Source of the DNA: Lathyrus oleraceus
Taxonomy: Eukaryota; Streptophyta; Magnoliopsida; Fabales; Fabaceae
DNA length: 64,000 nt
NCBI RefSeq assembly: GCF_024323335.1
Contig: NC_066581.1
Span: 182,686,330-182,750,329 of the forward strand
Reading direction: 5' to 3'
The notes beneath the pieces are model-generated. The model saw nothing but the letters and a program-made list of their open reading frames with translations. It had not been told where the DNA came from and searched no databases. A program made the translations under genes and the position numbers. Position 1 is the stretch's first letter, and each line of letters opens with the position of its first letter. Of the stretch, positions 1 to 11,771 are shown piece after piece.

Positions 1-921
1 GGTTGATTTCCAAAATGGATCCAATCAAGTATATTTTTGAGAAGCCTACTTTAACTGGGAGGATTGCCCGTTGGCAGATGTTGTTATCCGAGTATGATAT
101 TGAATGTCGATCTCAAAAAACAATTAAAGGTAGTGTCTTGGCTGACCATTTGGCTCACCAACCGATTGAAGATTACCAGTCAGTACAGTACAATTTTCCT
201 GATGAGGAGATCTTGTACCTAAAGATGAAAGATTGTGATGAACCACTGCTTGAAGAAGGGCCAGAACCTGGTTCCCGTTGGGGCATGGTATTTGATGGAG
301 CTGTTAATCAGTATGGTAATGGCATTGGGGCAGTGATTATTACTCCTGAAGGCACTCATTTTCTGTTTACAGCTAGATTGACTTTCAAGTGTACGAATAA
401 CATGGCTGAGTATGAAGCTTGCATTATGGGGCTTGAAGAGGCCATTGATCTCAGAATCAAATATCTTAACGTCTATAGAGATTCAGCTTTGGTTGTGAAT
501 CAGATCAAAGGTGAATGGGAGACGAATCAACCCGATTTGATACCGTATAGAGATTATGCGAGGAGAATTTCAACTTTCTTTACAAAGGTTGAATTTCATC
601 ATATCCCTCGAGATGAAAACCGGATGGCAGATGCTCTTGCAACGCTGGCTTCAACGATTGTGGCGAAGTTCTAGAATGAAGTTCCTAATTTGACTGTGAT
701 GCGTCTTGATAGGCCAACTCATGTGTTTGTTGTTGAAGAGATCAAGGATGAAAAGCCACGATATTTTGATATCAAGTGTTTTCTCCAAAGTCAGATTTAC
801 CCGCCTGGGCATCTTTGAAAGATAAGAAGACTTTGAGGAAATTAGTTGGCAACTTTTACCTGAATGGTGATGTGCTTTACAAGAGAAACTTCGATATGGT
901 TCTGCTCAGATGTGTGGATAG
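1..921 (+). pseudogene. Ogre pol fragment F (RNase H to integrase N-terminus)
   Basis: This is the remains of an Ogre polyprotein entering from the left edge. It holds the end of the first RNase H/connection segment, then an archaeal-type RNase H recognisable by MVFDGA, NNMAEYEA, DSALVV and MADALATLAS. The start of the integrase region follows. A TAG at 672-674 replaces the Trp codon present in element B, and a lost G near 810 shifts the frame. Homology to B stops in the integrase zinc region (LRCVD) exactly where the LTR of element A begins, so A inserted here. The 5 bases before that LTR (917-921, GATAG) are the candidate target duplication. The second copy is not in the window because A lacks its 3' end. 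Confidence 0.9.
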
Positions 922-2433
922 TGTAATACCCCAATTTTGACCCTAAGATCCCTCATGGCATCATAACATTGCATTTGCATAGCAAGGATCATAAGCATCT
1001 TGGTTCCCTTTACCTTTGGGTGGGACCTCTTGTGAGTGGTTTGAGATCACCAAGCATGCTTGAATTGTATATTATTGATTTTCTCATCTTATTCACTAAC
1101 CAAAAGCACAAAAATATGTCACTAACATCTTTTGTTTGTAGCTTGAGCAGTCACAAGGTCTAAAGCTTCTAGGAGATTCTATGTGCATTGATATGGTCAA
1201 GAGAAGATGAAAGCAAACATGGAAATGGTTCCCAAAGCTCTCATCCATCAAATATTCCTCCCAAGTATCTCAATTCATCATTTTGATCAAAACAAACCAA
1301 AGGGTTTGAGGCTTGTTCCCAAGGACACCCTAATTCATCTGTTCATCAACTATGCCTTGCTCATGAAGAAACCTCAACCCATGGTCCAATACAATCAAGG
1401 GAAGTTCTTTAATTCATCATTTCATGCATATTTGAAATTATTTGAGGGTCCTCAATCATCCATTCATCAAGATATGAGTTTTGGACTTGAGTAGTTGATC
1501 AGTCAATTCATCTAACTATTTTGAAATACACTGAGACCTAAATTGTTATGTGTTGGTCAAATGGAGATGACCCCAAGAGCAAAAATGTTCTTAAGGATAA
1601 TATGAACAACTTTCATGTTCATCAAAATTTTTTTTGAAGCTTGGAAGATCATTATCCATTCCAAGAAATTATAGGTCATTTTGACTGAAGCCCTAATTTT
1701 GGGTCAACTTCCCAAGAACATAACTCATTCATTTTTCATGATTTTGAGGTGGGATAAAATGAATTGGAAATCTTAATGTGTCTAATTAAAATGTTATGTT
1801 GAGTAAAATTGCAAAATCTTAAAAGAAATACATGTGATAATGCAAAACATTATAGGTCACTTTGGACCAAATGCATTGAAATGTGAAAAAGTCCAACTTC
1901 AAGTGCCCATAACTTCTTCATCAAAAATCCAAATGATGCAAAATTTAAGTCCACATTTATTACCTTGAAGATATATACAACTTTCGTGTTGAATATTTTC
2001 TCATTTGGAGCATGCATCATTAAAACAGAAGGGCTTGAACTTTGGCCAATTTTGGAAATTTCACATATGCATGTTTTGCACCCTACACTTCAAGTTCAAT
2101 TTTCATTAATTTACAAGGCCCAAAAGAAGTTTTGATCAACATGAAATTTGTTCCTTATGTAACAAGCTTTCCAACCATTACCCATAAGGCTATGATTCAA
2201 TTTTGGAAGTATCATTTTCGAAGATGGGGAAGTTTTAGTGCGTTTTTGGAAACTCATTGAAAATACATTGCATAAGCTTATGACCTCATTTCTGCACGTC
2301 CATTTCATCTTAATTTGATAATAGCTTGCCATTCCAATCAGAATTGGGCCCTCCATACGCCTGTACAGTCCCATGCATGGAGGCCCTCTTCACCCATGCA
2401 ATGCTTTGTTCATGCTTCCACCTTGCCATTTGC

Positions 2434-2442
2434 TATATATAG
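2434..2442 (+). promoter_or_regulatory. TATA box of LTR A
   Basis: TATATATAG stands in the context TTTGCTATATATAGG, about 1.5 kb into the LTR. The matching site occurs at the same relative place in both LTRs of element B (16814, 34212), and C has TATAAATA at 39416. Transcription start is inferred to lie 25-35 bases downstream. Confidence 0.7.
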
Positions 2443-5359
2443 GAGTGCTTGGCCTCTCATTTCTTCAACCTTAAGGCGCCCTACATGCTGTGCAACTGAA
2501 ATCCCACCCTTACACCAAAGGAACTCATCAATTTTTCTCTCAATTTTCAGATCTAGAATTCAGTTTCCTCGACTGTTTTCTTAGATCTAAAGTTCCTTAG
2601 CCTTCTTCTCCTTCATCCATAGAGTGAACTGCAAGCGTTAGCACTAAGGAATTGTGAATCCAAGCTCTGCAAATCAGAGGTTTACTTCTGATTTTGATTT
2701 CTTCGAATCAACTCATATATTGCTTGTTTCTTGTTATTGGGGTGTTGGCTGAAGTCCTATTCATAGAGGCAATCATTTCATGCTTTGAATTTTAAAAATC
2801 CAACAAGTTTCAGTTGAACTCCATGAAATTTAACCTCTGATTTCTCTCTCAATAGAAATCTAGAGTGAATTTGGTTGGTACAAGAGTGATGTACATCACT
2901 CCACCTTTCGTTTGGTACCTGGATCGCGCATTTTCATGCACATTTATTTCTCTGTAATTTTTGGACTTCGCTGGAGCTGGCTGGAGAAGACGGTGGCGCT
3001 GGCCACCGTCTAGTCTCCAGATTGAATCGTGACCGTGTATTTCCATTTCCAGATTTGATCTAGGCCCTTCAATGTTATGACCAAATTAATGGCCATGTGT
3101 GATTGCATTGACTGATGATCATGATGCGCGCGCATGCCACAACCGTTTGATGCTCCAGCTCAATTAATGAGCTTGGATCCAACGCGTGTGGATTTTCCAT
3201 AATTTCTAATTTCTGATTTAATTTCTTTAATTTCTTTTAATTCCACTTCATTTCAAAAATTCATATCTCTCTTATTATTGGCCCAAAATTTATGGGACCA
3301 ATTACATGATTTCTCTTTTAATTCTACTTTCTAAAAATGATTTTTAATATTTTTTATTTTATCATTTACTATTTTTAGTAATTTTCTCTTTTCTGGTAAT
3401 TTTTAATTCATTTAAAATAGTTTTTGATATTAAAAAAATACAAAAATATTTTTCCAACCTCTTTGAATGATGATAGGTCTCTGAAAAATATTCTCATCAA
3501 TTTATTAATTGATTTGAGATTTTAATTCAATTAGGTTTTTTTTATGCATTTTTAATTGATTTAAAATAGTTTCTGACTTTTAAAAATACTGAATTTTTTT
3601 GTCAAACTTTGTTTGACCTTGTTGAACTTGGGATAATTCACTTGGACTTTTCAAAGTTGATTTGAAGTGAATTTGAAGTTTGACCTTTCTTGATTATTTT
3701 AATTCAAGTTTTATTTTAAATATTAAAAATGCCAAAAATATTTTGTTTATTTCTGGACTTCTAATCTTTATTTTGCTTCTGTTTTCTGTTGTTTGACCTT
3801 GATCTTCCCTATCTTTGGTCAACATTTGTTGATTAGTACATACCATTTCCATTTAATGCACCTTAATATTCTTCATCTTCTTCTTCTCCTTCTTTTTCCT
3901 TTTTGATCAATGAGTTAAAGATTGGTGGTTAGCATTGATACATGGAGGTTTAATCTTCCTTGATTCAAATCTAATTCATCTTAATCATGGATCAAGTGAA
4001 TGGCTTTGCATTAAGGATAGATTGCTTCCTAAATCATGCAAAGGACCTAAATCAATACAAGATCATTTCTCATCTTCTTTTTGGCATGACAAGTTGTTGG
4101 AGTTTGATTCACTAATCAAGACCTCTAACTTGTGTTATTTCCTATATTATTATTGACAGGCCTCAGATAGTTGTGACTTCTACATAAGTCCAATTACGAT
4201 TGCTCAACATACCGCTAAATTTGCCTTATGGCACACTAACTACTAACACTAACTATTAACCATTAACATTTACTTCTTGCACTTTATATTTATGCAATTT
4301 ACTATTCTTGTACATGTTATTCATTTGCTTTTCCCCCTTTGCTCACTTGAGCACATGTTTATGTTAATGCAATTTGCCTTTTGCTCACTTGAGCATATAA
4401 TTGTGTATATATTATTGTGCTTGTGTTTTGTTTTGATTGTTGTGGACTAAATGCAAAGAAATGGACAAATGGACTTAGTTTCTAGGACTTTCCCTATGCA
4501 AATTGGAGTAAAAGGACCTTAATATTGAATATGGATTAGAAGGACGAAACCTCTAAACTCACTCTTGTCCATTCTTGATTTGCTTCATAAGACTCTTTGA
4601 TGTGTGTGTGCTTTTGTGCTAGGTAATCCTATGTGAGCTCATATTGAAGAACCATTGCTATGTTCATCCAAAATGAAAGATACAAGAGACATGGGGGATC
4701 TTCTAAGGAGCTTGTTTGATTATGTTGATTGCTTGAGCTTATTACTTATTTTGCTTGCATATTCCAAAGGATGGGAGCTACTTGGATCATCAATATGATC
4801 TCAAGAGAGGAACTCCATTTATGGTCTTGTTTCTTATCCCTCATCTCTTGTATGATTAGGACTTTAGCCATTCTTCTTCTTCCCTCCACTGTAACCCAAG
4901 CCAAAACTTTTGTGCAAACATTTAACACTTATTTTCAAACATTAGAAACCTAAGCCTTATGCTTTTGATTTTCAAACTTTCTTTTCATAACACTCATTTT
5001 GAATTGAATCTTTAAATCAACTTTGACCATATTTTGTAAATACTTTTCATTGGTAAATATAACTCATTCAAATGATTTTGTGGTTTCAAATGGCCACTCT
5101 CTTAATCAATTTTTTTATAACCTTTAGCTATTAGGTTTGAGTTATCCTTGAGGTAGATGTAATACTCACCTATATCCTTAGTGATGGACAATGAGTCTTC
5201 CATGCTTATTATAGGGTTAACCCCTCACTAGCATGTTGAAGCTATCCTCACATGGTGGATTTGTGGTTTTAGGTTGAGTTTTCTCCCTTGGATAACAAAA
5301 GACCTTAAGGCTTTTGGACCAATCAATTCACCAACTCATTTTGAGATTTTTACCCCGAA

Positions 5360-5401
5360 CTACGAGGTTTTGATCTTAATCTTTTTTTAGATGGTACGTA
5401 G
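5360..5401 (+). other. Conserved LTR stem-loop (CTACG/CGTAG), copy A
   Basis: Outer arms CTACG (5360-5364) and CGTAG (5397-5401) enclose an inner stem ATCT (5379-5382) / AGAT (5389-5392) with a T-rich loop. The same architecture with different inner-stem bases occurs in the LTRs of B, C and D. It lies downstream of the TATA box and is therefore expected to be in the transcript. Confidence 0.6.
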
Positions 5402-5690
5402 GCAATGGGTTTATCCATCCAAACAAAAAATGTAATATAACTTGTATATTCTTTTCTCATCTCTTCAATCATGTTTGCACAAATAAATTTTCACAAAAAT
5501 ACCAACCTTGCAAAAAATGTGAAAATGGCTCCCTAGGAGTACCTAGGATGTTTTGGGTGCTTAAAACCTTCCCATTGCATAACCAACCCCCTTACCCCGA
5601 TCTCTGATATTTTTACTAGTTTTTGATTCGATAAAACTTTTCGGTTTTTGTTTGATTTCTAACCATTCCTTTGGATAAATAGAAGTGCGG

Positions 5691-5699
5691 TGGCAACTC
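5691..5699 (+). other. Primer-site-like copy inside LTR A
   Basis: TGGCAACTC lies 70 bases before the LTR end and matches the first nine bases of the primer binding site except G-to-A at position 5. All other LTRs in the window have the same kind of copy: 20107-20115, 37505-37513, 42557-42566, and on the minus strand 49731-49740 and 61031-61040. Confidence 0.6.
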
Positions 5700-5767
5700 G
5701 ACTTGTATGGTTTACCTTAGATTTAGTCAATATGTCTAATGGTAACGAATACCCCGCTACAGAAAAG

Positions 5768-5785
5768 TGGCGACTCTGCTGGGGA
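5768..5785 (+). other. Primer binding site of element A
   Basis: TGGCGACTCTGCTGGGGA lies six bases (GAAAAG) after the LTR end. It is identical in elements B and D. Its first three bases pair with a tRNA CCA end. Ogre elements are reported to use a tRNA-Arg primer; the specific tRNA was not checked here. Confidence 0.85.
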
Positions 5786-6681
5786 AGATTTGCCTAGTGG
5801 GTTTTGCCTACTTTTCATATTTGTTGTATTGTTGTGTATATTATTTTGTGACATATTTTTGTGCAATTTGGGACTACTGTATTGTATGTAATGATTGAAT
5901 TGCTTGAATATTAATTCCTTGTATGCTTGGTGATCTTTGTGAGATGAGTTCTATACCCGAACTCGAGTGCACTTAGGATAGGAGAATGGCATAGTCTTGT
6001 TGACTTGTGTGGAGTTATTCCTTAGCAAGTTGACTTGCCAGCCCATTCACTTGGTGGAGGTCATGTTAGGATCAATAATGTCACACAAGTAGTTGTGGTT
6101 AGACATTACTCTTTCCAATATAGACCTTAGAAGCCAAGGACCTTAGTTTACCACGCCCATCTTGGCCTATTCTTAGGATGTAGTGCGAAAGTGGTTCAAG
6201 TGTGAGATTTGATACGATTGTTACGCGATACTACACTCATAAGAGTCTCTCTTGAGAATATTTTTGGAATACGAGTAGTCGTTTCTCCGATAATATCCGA
6301 AAGATGGGATGATGACTATGGGAACCTCTTGTAGAACATGTTTGGCCAGTTTAAACCCTAGTACACTCCCTTTGGGTGGTTCTTAACTGAGGCTCCATGC
6401 TGGTGACTTGCAACAAACCCTCGATTCATGGTTGATCCGTTCTTGTATCCTTAATATCAATGGAACTTGGGTGTTGATAAAGTGTAAACCATAATCCACC
6501 AGAATGGATGATTGATATTAAGGATGACATGATCCATCCCATGACCTTTGTTTGGTGTGCTTTGCTTGATCCTTGAGTGTGATTGTTACATTCATGCATT
6601 CATGCACCTATTTGCATCCATATCATCAATAATGAGAAAATTTTCAAGTAACTTAAGAGGTCTATTTGCAAATTTTTAGAC
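5786..6681 (+). other. 5' leader of element A
   Basis: About 900 bases lie between the primer site and ORF1 with no convincing coding sequence. The leader is clearly homologous to those of B (20202-21099) and C (42648-43576), including a segment around 6060-6330 and the stem-loop at 6442-6531. Packaging and dimerisation signals of LTR elements usually lie in this interval, so conserved structure here is notable. Confidence 0.75.
6442..6531 (+). other. Leader stem-loop, copy A
   Basis: The arms ATCCTTAATATCAAT (6447-6461) and ATTGATATTAAGGAT (6511-6525) are perfectly complementary over 15 bp and enclose 49 bases. After a bulged G the stem continues, CTTGT (6442-6446) against ACATG (6527-6531), with one mismatch. 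B and C have the same structure, with the same 49-base loop length. Confidence 0.7.
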
Positions 6682-8133
6682 ATGGAAAGACAAAGAAGAA
6701 AGACAAAGAAGTACAGTTTCAGACAACCCTAATTGAAAGAGCTAAGGAATTTGACATCCTATGTATTAGATCCCTTGGGTTTCAAGGTTCGTTTTGGGAA
6801 GCTTCTGTCTGTTCTGACTACTCAGGTGGACGAAGGATTGATGAGTGTATTGGTGCAGTTTTATGATCCCTTGTACCGTTGCTTCACATTTCCGGATTTT
6901 CAGCTTTTGCCCACGCTTGAGGAGTATACCTATCTTGTGGGTATACCTATTCTAGATCATTTGTCGTTCAGTGGCTTAGAGAGGGTTGCTACTTCTAAAG
7001 AGATAGTTGATATGTTGCATATAGATGAATCTCTGGTTGGTGCTCATATGACTACCAAAGGTGGAATTCAAGGTCTCCCTTCTGAGTTCCTCATTGCTCA
7101 AGCTACTATGTATGGGAAGGCCATGAGTGAGGATGCCTTTGAAGCCATATTTGTACTTCTCGTCTATGGGCTAGTGTTATTCCCCAACATCGACAAGTTT
7201 GTGGATGTGAATGCTATTAGGATTTTCTCTACTCTTAATCCCGTTCCGACTCTGTTGGGTGACACTTACTTTTCTTTGCATATGAGGAATGCAAAGGGTG
7301 GTGGTACCATTGTGTGCTGTTTGCCTCTGCTGTACAAGTGGTTTGTTTCGCACTTGCCACAGACGGTCGCCTTCAAAGAGAACAAAGGATGTCTACGGTG
7401 GTCCACGAGACTTATGTCTCTCACTAATTATGATATCTTTTGGTACAACCTTGTATATGATGGTGTGCAAATTATTGACTCTTGTGGTGAATTCTCCAAT
7501 GTGCCTCTTCTTGGTACATGTGGTGGGATTAACTATCACCCTATCTTGGCACGTCGTCAGCTTGGGTTCCCCCTAAAGGATAAACCCAATAACATTATGT
7601 TAGAGGGTGTGTTCTTTCAGGAGAGTAAAGATCCCCAAGGCTTGAAGGGTAGGATGGTCCGCGCTTGGCGCAAGATCCATAGGAAAGGAAGGAAGGAGCT
7701 AGGTCCGAAGAACTGTATCGCTTTGGAGTCTTATACTTCTTGGGTTAGGGGGAGAGCTTCTGAGTACCTCATGCCTTACGAGTATGCAAGACCTACACCT
7801 TTGGTTGTGGCTGGGCCTTCAACCCTTCCTGACCAAGGAGTAGAGGAGTTGAGAGACGAAGATCGTTCGCGTGCTTGGATCCGTGAACGAGAGGGGTTGC
7901 TTCAGCAGATCAAGGAGAAGGATGCTTTGATAGAGTTCCTCGAGCACCAGGTTATAGATGATCCTGATGACGCATGAACTTCTCTACTTCCTCAGTCTTC
8001 CAAGTTTTGGAAGAGGAAGTACGATCGTCTCGCCAAAGAGAAGGCAGACATGGAGGCAGCCTACGAGAGGGAGGTGAAGAGGCTTCGTGCATCCTATCTT
8101 CCAGTCTCCAGAGCTTTAGATGATTGCTTCTAG
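6682..8133 (+). pseudogene. Ogre ORF1 of element A (DUF7745-like), broken
   Basis: ORF1 is the extra protein that sets Ogre elements apart; its role is unknown. From memory of the family it resembles legume proteins annotated DUF7745. The core runs from the LRNLTSYVLD region through the YDPLYRCFTFPDFQL and LVYGLVLFPNIDKFVDVNAI segments to FPLKDKP, followed by a C-terminal coiled-coil-like tail (EREGLLQQIKEKDALIEFLE). The start is the ATG at 6682, matching starts at 21100 and 43577. A TAA at 6730-6732 and a TGA at 7975-7977 interrupt it. After the TGA the frame stays open for about 50 codons (KFWKRKYDRL, then EREVKRLRASYLP) to a TAG at 8131. The same TGA is in element B. Confidence 0.82.
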
Positions 8134-8334
8134 GGTTCCATAGGATGTTCATTTTCCTTCCCTCTTGTATTGTATTTGGTTACCAAGACTGTACTTCTTT
8201 GGTGTAAAAATACTTCCAGATGTTATTGATGTGATATTTCCATATGTGATAAATGTTTAATATTTCCAATATTTGCAAATAGAACTCTAAAGTTCCTCTG
8301 ATATAAAAATTAAATCATATGCATTACATGCATC

Positions 8335-11300
8335 ATGTGCATAAGCAGGTTTTGCTCCAGGCTTCTTGTTCTATGGTCTAACTCTGTGTTCTTCATTTAT
8401 TTTGAAGACAAGCTGACTCACCGGTACTACACCTGAGCCAATACATCAAGACTGATGGATCATTTGGAACAAGAGAACCGTGAGCTTAAGGAGGAAGTAG
8501 CCAGATTGACTGCCCTGATGGAGTCATTCATGGCTGCCCAGAGCCAGTCGTCTCCGACACCTTCAACTCCTCCCTAGAGGACAATCACCTCTGAGATTTT
8601 CTCTTCAACTGTGCCTGTGGCCAGGGCCCATTTTGCACCAACAGCCATGCCAGCCGGGTTTCCGTGGGGGATGCCTCCCAACTTCATGCCTGAGGGTCTT
8701 GCACCCACTTTTGCTTCTATGCCGGCATCTGGCCCGGTCCTAGCCGTTCCTCCTCTTGTTATGCATACTATGCCCAAAGTAGACGACACCATCTATCATT
8801 CTGAGCCGTCTGAGGGCCCAGATGTCTATGAAAAGATGGACGCTATGAATGATCAATTTCTTGAAATCCGCAAGGAATTGAAAACTCTTTGAGGAAAGGA
8901 TCTTTTTGGCAAGTCTATTGCTGAACTCTGTTTGGTCCCTAATGTGAAGATCCTTGTAAAGTTCAAGGTCCCTGACTTTGAAAAGTACAAGGGAAATACA
9001 TGCCCTCTCAGCCACCTGGTCATGTATGCCAGGAAGATGTCGACTCAGACCGACAACGACCAACTTCTCATTCACTACTTCCATGACAGTTTGTCCGGTG
9101 CTGCCCTACGTTGGTACATGGGCTTGGACAGTGCGAACATCCGATCCTTCAATGACCTTAGCGAGACCTTCGTCAAATAATACAAGTATAACGTGGATAT
9201 GGCTCCCGATATGGATCAATTGAGAGCCATGTCCCAGAAGGACAAGGAAACTTTCAAAGAATACGCCCAGAGGTGGCGAGAGCTAGCAGCACAGATTGTG
9301 CCCCCGCTGGAGGAGAAAGAAATGACCAAGATCTTTTTGAAGACCTTGAGTTACTTTTATTATGAGCGGATGATTTCCAGCGCTCCTTCGGACTTCACCG
9401 AAATGGTGAACATGGGGATGCGCCTGGAAGAGGGAGTCAGGGAAGGACGCCTGACCAGAGAAGAAGGCTCTTCTGCCAAACGTTATGGGGCATTTGGGAA
9501 GAAGAAAGATGGCGAGGAACATGCTGTGACCTCCCATATTAAGCCAAGAAGACCCTCAGTGAGGAGGAAGACCGTGCGTCTTGCCGGTAACCAGCACTAG
9601 GTGGCTCACATAGCACCTGTTTTCAGAGACAATCAACAGTATCAGCATCACAACAATAGTCAGCAACAACCACATCCGTAATATCAGCAACAACAGCACC
9701 GTCCTCAACAACAGGCCTACCAGCCTCGAAACAGTAATCGAGTCAGCACAAGTTACGAGAGGAAGAGGGTCACCTTCGATCCTATTCCCATGACATATGC
9801 AGAATTATATCCCTCTTTGATAGAGAGGAAGTTGATTACTCCACGAGACCCATCGGCTATACCTACCAACCCTCAGTGGTGGTATAAGCCAGAATTACAC
9901 TATTTTTATCATTCCGGTGCTCTCGGACATGACGTGGAAAACTGCTACCCACTGAAGACCAAGGTTCAAGACCTTGTGAGATGTGGTATTCTGTGTTTCG
10001 AGGATGTAGGTCTTAATGTAAAGAAGAACCCATTGCCCGAGCATGGGAAATCTGTCAACATGGTCCAGGGTTGTCTTGGTTAGTACAAAGTCAAATATGT
10101 CAGCCATATTCGACAATCTCTGGTCGAGATGCATAGATTGCTGTGTGAATACAGTCATTACGAGCACGACCATGATAGATGTTGAGTTTGTTCTGTCAAC
10201 CAAAGAGGATGTCTCCAAGTGCGCAAAGATGTTCAAGAAATGTTGGATGAATGAGTCATTAAGATACTTCAAAACAGAAATGTTAACGAAGATGCTGATG
10301 AAGTTAATGTAATTTCTCCGGTATTTAGGATCCCTGAGCCTATTATCATCAAGTATGATGGTAGCAAGCAAAAGGCTTCTCCTACTTTGATCATCAAACC
10401 AGCTGGCCCTGTGCCATACTCTTCTGAGAAGGCGGTCCCCTATCGCTACAATGTTGTAGCATTGGAAGATGGGAAAGAGGTGCCCCTACCCTCTTCATCT
10501 GTTGTTAATATTGCCGACGTCAGCGACCTGACCCATACTGCTTGTGTTTTCTCGGCTCCGCCGAAACCTCAAGCTGGTGTTCGAAGGACTGATACTGCTG
10601 ATTATGCTGAACGCCCGGTTGGGAATGCTGTGAATGCTCCGAATCCGGCACTTGTTGCCAAACCTGCCTCTACGTTGAAAACTTCTGTCTCTATTGGCCC
10701 GAGTGGCAATGCGAAAGAAGACTGTGATGAGATGTTGAGGCTCATCAAGAGAAGTGAGTACAACGTGGTAGATCAACTTCTATAGACGCCATCCAAGATC
10801 TCTGTACTATCCTTATTGATGAATTCAGAACCGCACCGAGAAGCTCTGCAGAAGGTGTTGGATGTGGCGTATGTGGATCACGATGTCACAATAGAACAAT
10901 TTGACAATATTGTTGCAAACATCACCGCTTGTAACAATTTAAGTTTTTGTGATGCTGATCTCCCCAAGGAGGGAAGAGACCACAACTTGGCATTACACAT
11001 ATCTATGAGATGCAAAGATGATGCCATGTCCAATGTGCTGGTGGACACTGGGTCATCATTGAATGTGTTGCCAAAGTCCACTCTTGTAAAGTTGTCATAT
11101 CAAGGGCCTCCCATGAGGCAGAGTGGAGTGGTGGTGAAAGCTTTCGATGGGTCTCGTAAAACTGTGATTGGAGAGGTTGAGCTTCCAGTCAAAATTGGAC
11201 CAAGTGATTTCCTGATCACCTTCCAGGTCATGGACATTCACCCATCGTATAGCTGTCTCTTGGGCAGACCATGGATTCACGAGGCAGGCGCCGTGACATC

Positions 11301-11771
11301 CACTATACACCAGAAACTAAAATTTGTCAAGAACAAGAAGCTGGTGGTGGTAGGGGGAGAAAAGGCTCTCCTGGTTAGCCATTTGTCTTCCTTCTCTTAT
11401 ATAGATGCTGAGGATGAAGTTGGAACTCTGTTCCAAGCTTTATATATTGCTGAGCCTATTAAGAAAGGAACTTCTTCATTTGCGTCCTATAAAGATGCGA
11501 AGTTGGCCATTGAGCATGGTGCAACAGCTGGATTGGGGCAAATGATTAAGCTGGAAGACAACAAATCCCGGGCTGGCATATGGTATTCTTCTGGTGTCTT
11601 CAACAAGCAAGGGTTGTTCAAGAGTGGTGGATTCATCCACACTAGTCAAGATGAAGAGGCTGCTGCCATTTTGGAAGAGGATGCAGAAGATTCTGGAAAC
11701 TTCGTCATCCCTGGAGGGGTGTGCAATAATTGGGTCGCTGTTGGTATTCCAACAATTACCCATAAGTCAAA
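8335..11771 (+). pseudogene. gag-protease of element A, ten nonsense codons but one frame
   Basis: One frame holds Gag and protease. Gag has an N-terminal helical stretch (LMDHLEQEN), a proline-rich linker, the retrotransposon capsid region (CPLSHLVMYARKM to MTKIFLKTLS), a Gln-rich segment, and a zinc-knuckle-like site whose first Cys is now Tyr (YFYHSGALGHDVENC). A linker leads to an aspartic protease with intact DTG (LVDTGSSLNVLP) and the LLGRPWIHEAGA segment. In-frame stops lie at 8434, 8575, 8890, 9178, 9598, 9679, 10081, 10183, 10252 and 10783, yet I see no frameshift over 3.4 kb. The start at 8335 matches 22721 in B but is uncertain. The exon ends two bases into a codon at the intron donor. 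Confidence 0.85.

Larger units (their letters stand above)
922..5761 (+). repeat. 5' LTR of element A (4.84 kb)
   Basis: It starts TGTAATACCCC and ends CCGCTACA, directly before the primer binding site. The same start and end signatures bound both LTRs of element B. A TATA box at 2434 divides U3 from the transcribed part. The 3' third holds the blocks shared by all Ogre LTRs here: a conserved block at 4161-4225, a CTACG/CGTAG stem-loop at 5360-5401, a conserved segment around 5525-5600 including GGGTGCTTAAAACCTTCCC, and a primer-site-like copy at 5691-5699. Short ORFs inside it (for example 1207-1494) are not conserved as proteins between LTRs and are judged non-coding. Confidence 0.92.

Noticed and set aside
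8320..8360. AAGCAG|GTTTT before gag in A, B and C as a second splice acceptor joining ORF1 to gag
   Set aside because: The acceptor-like sequence is conserved, but I found no donor at a matching place after ORF1 in all copies and no frame test to support it.
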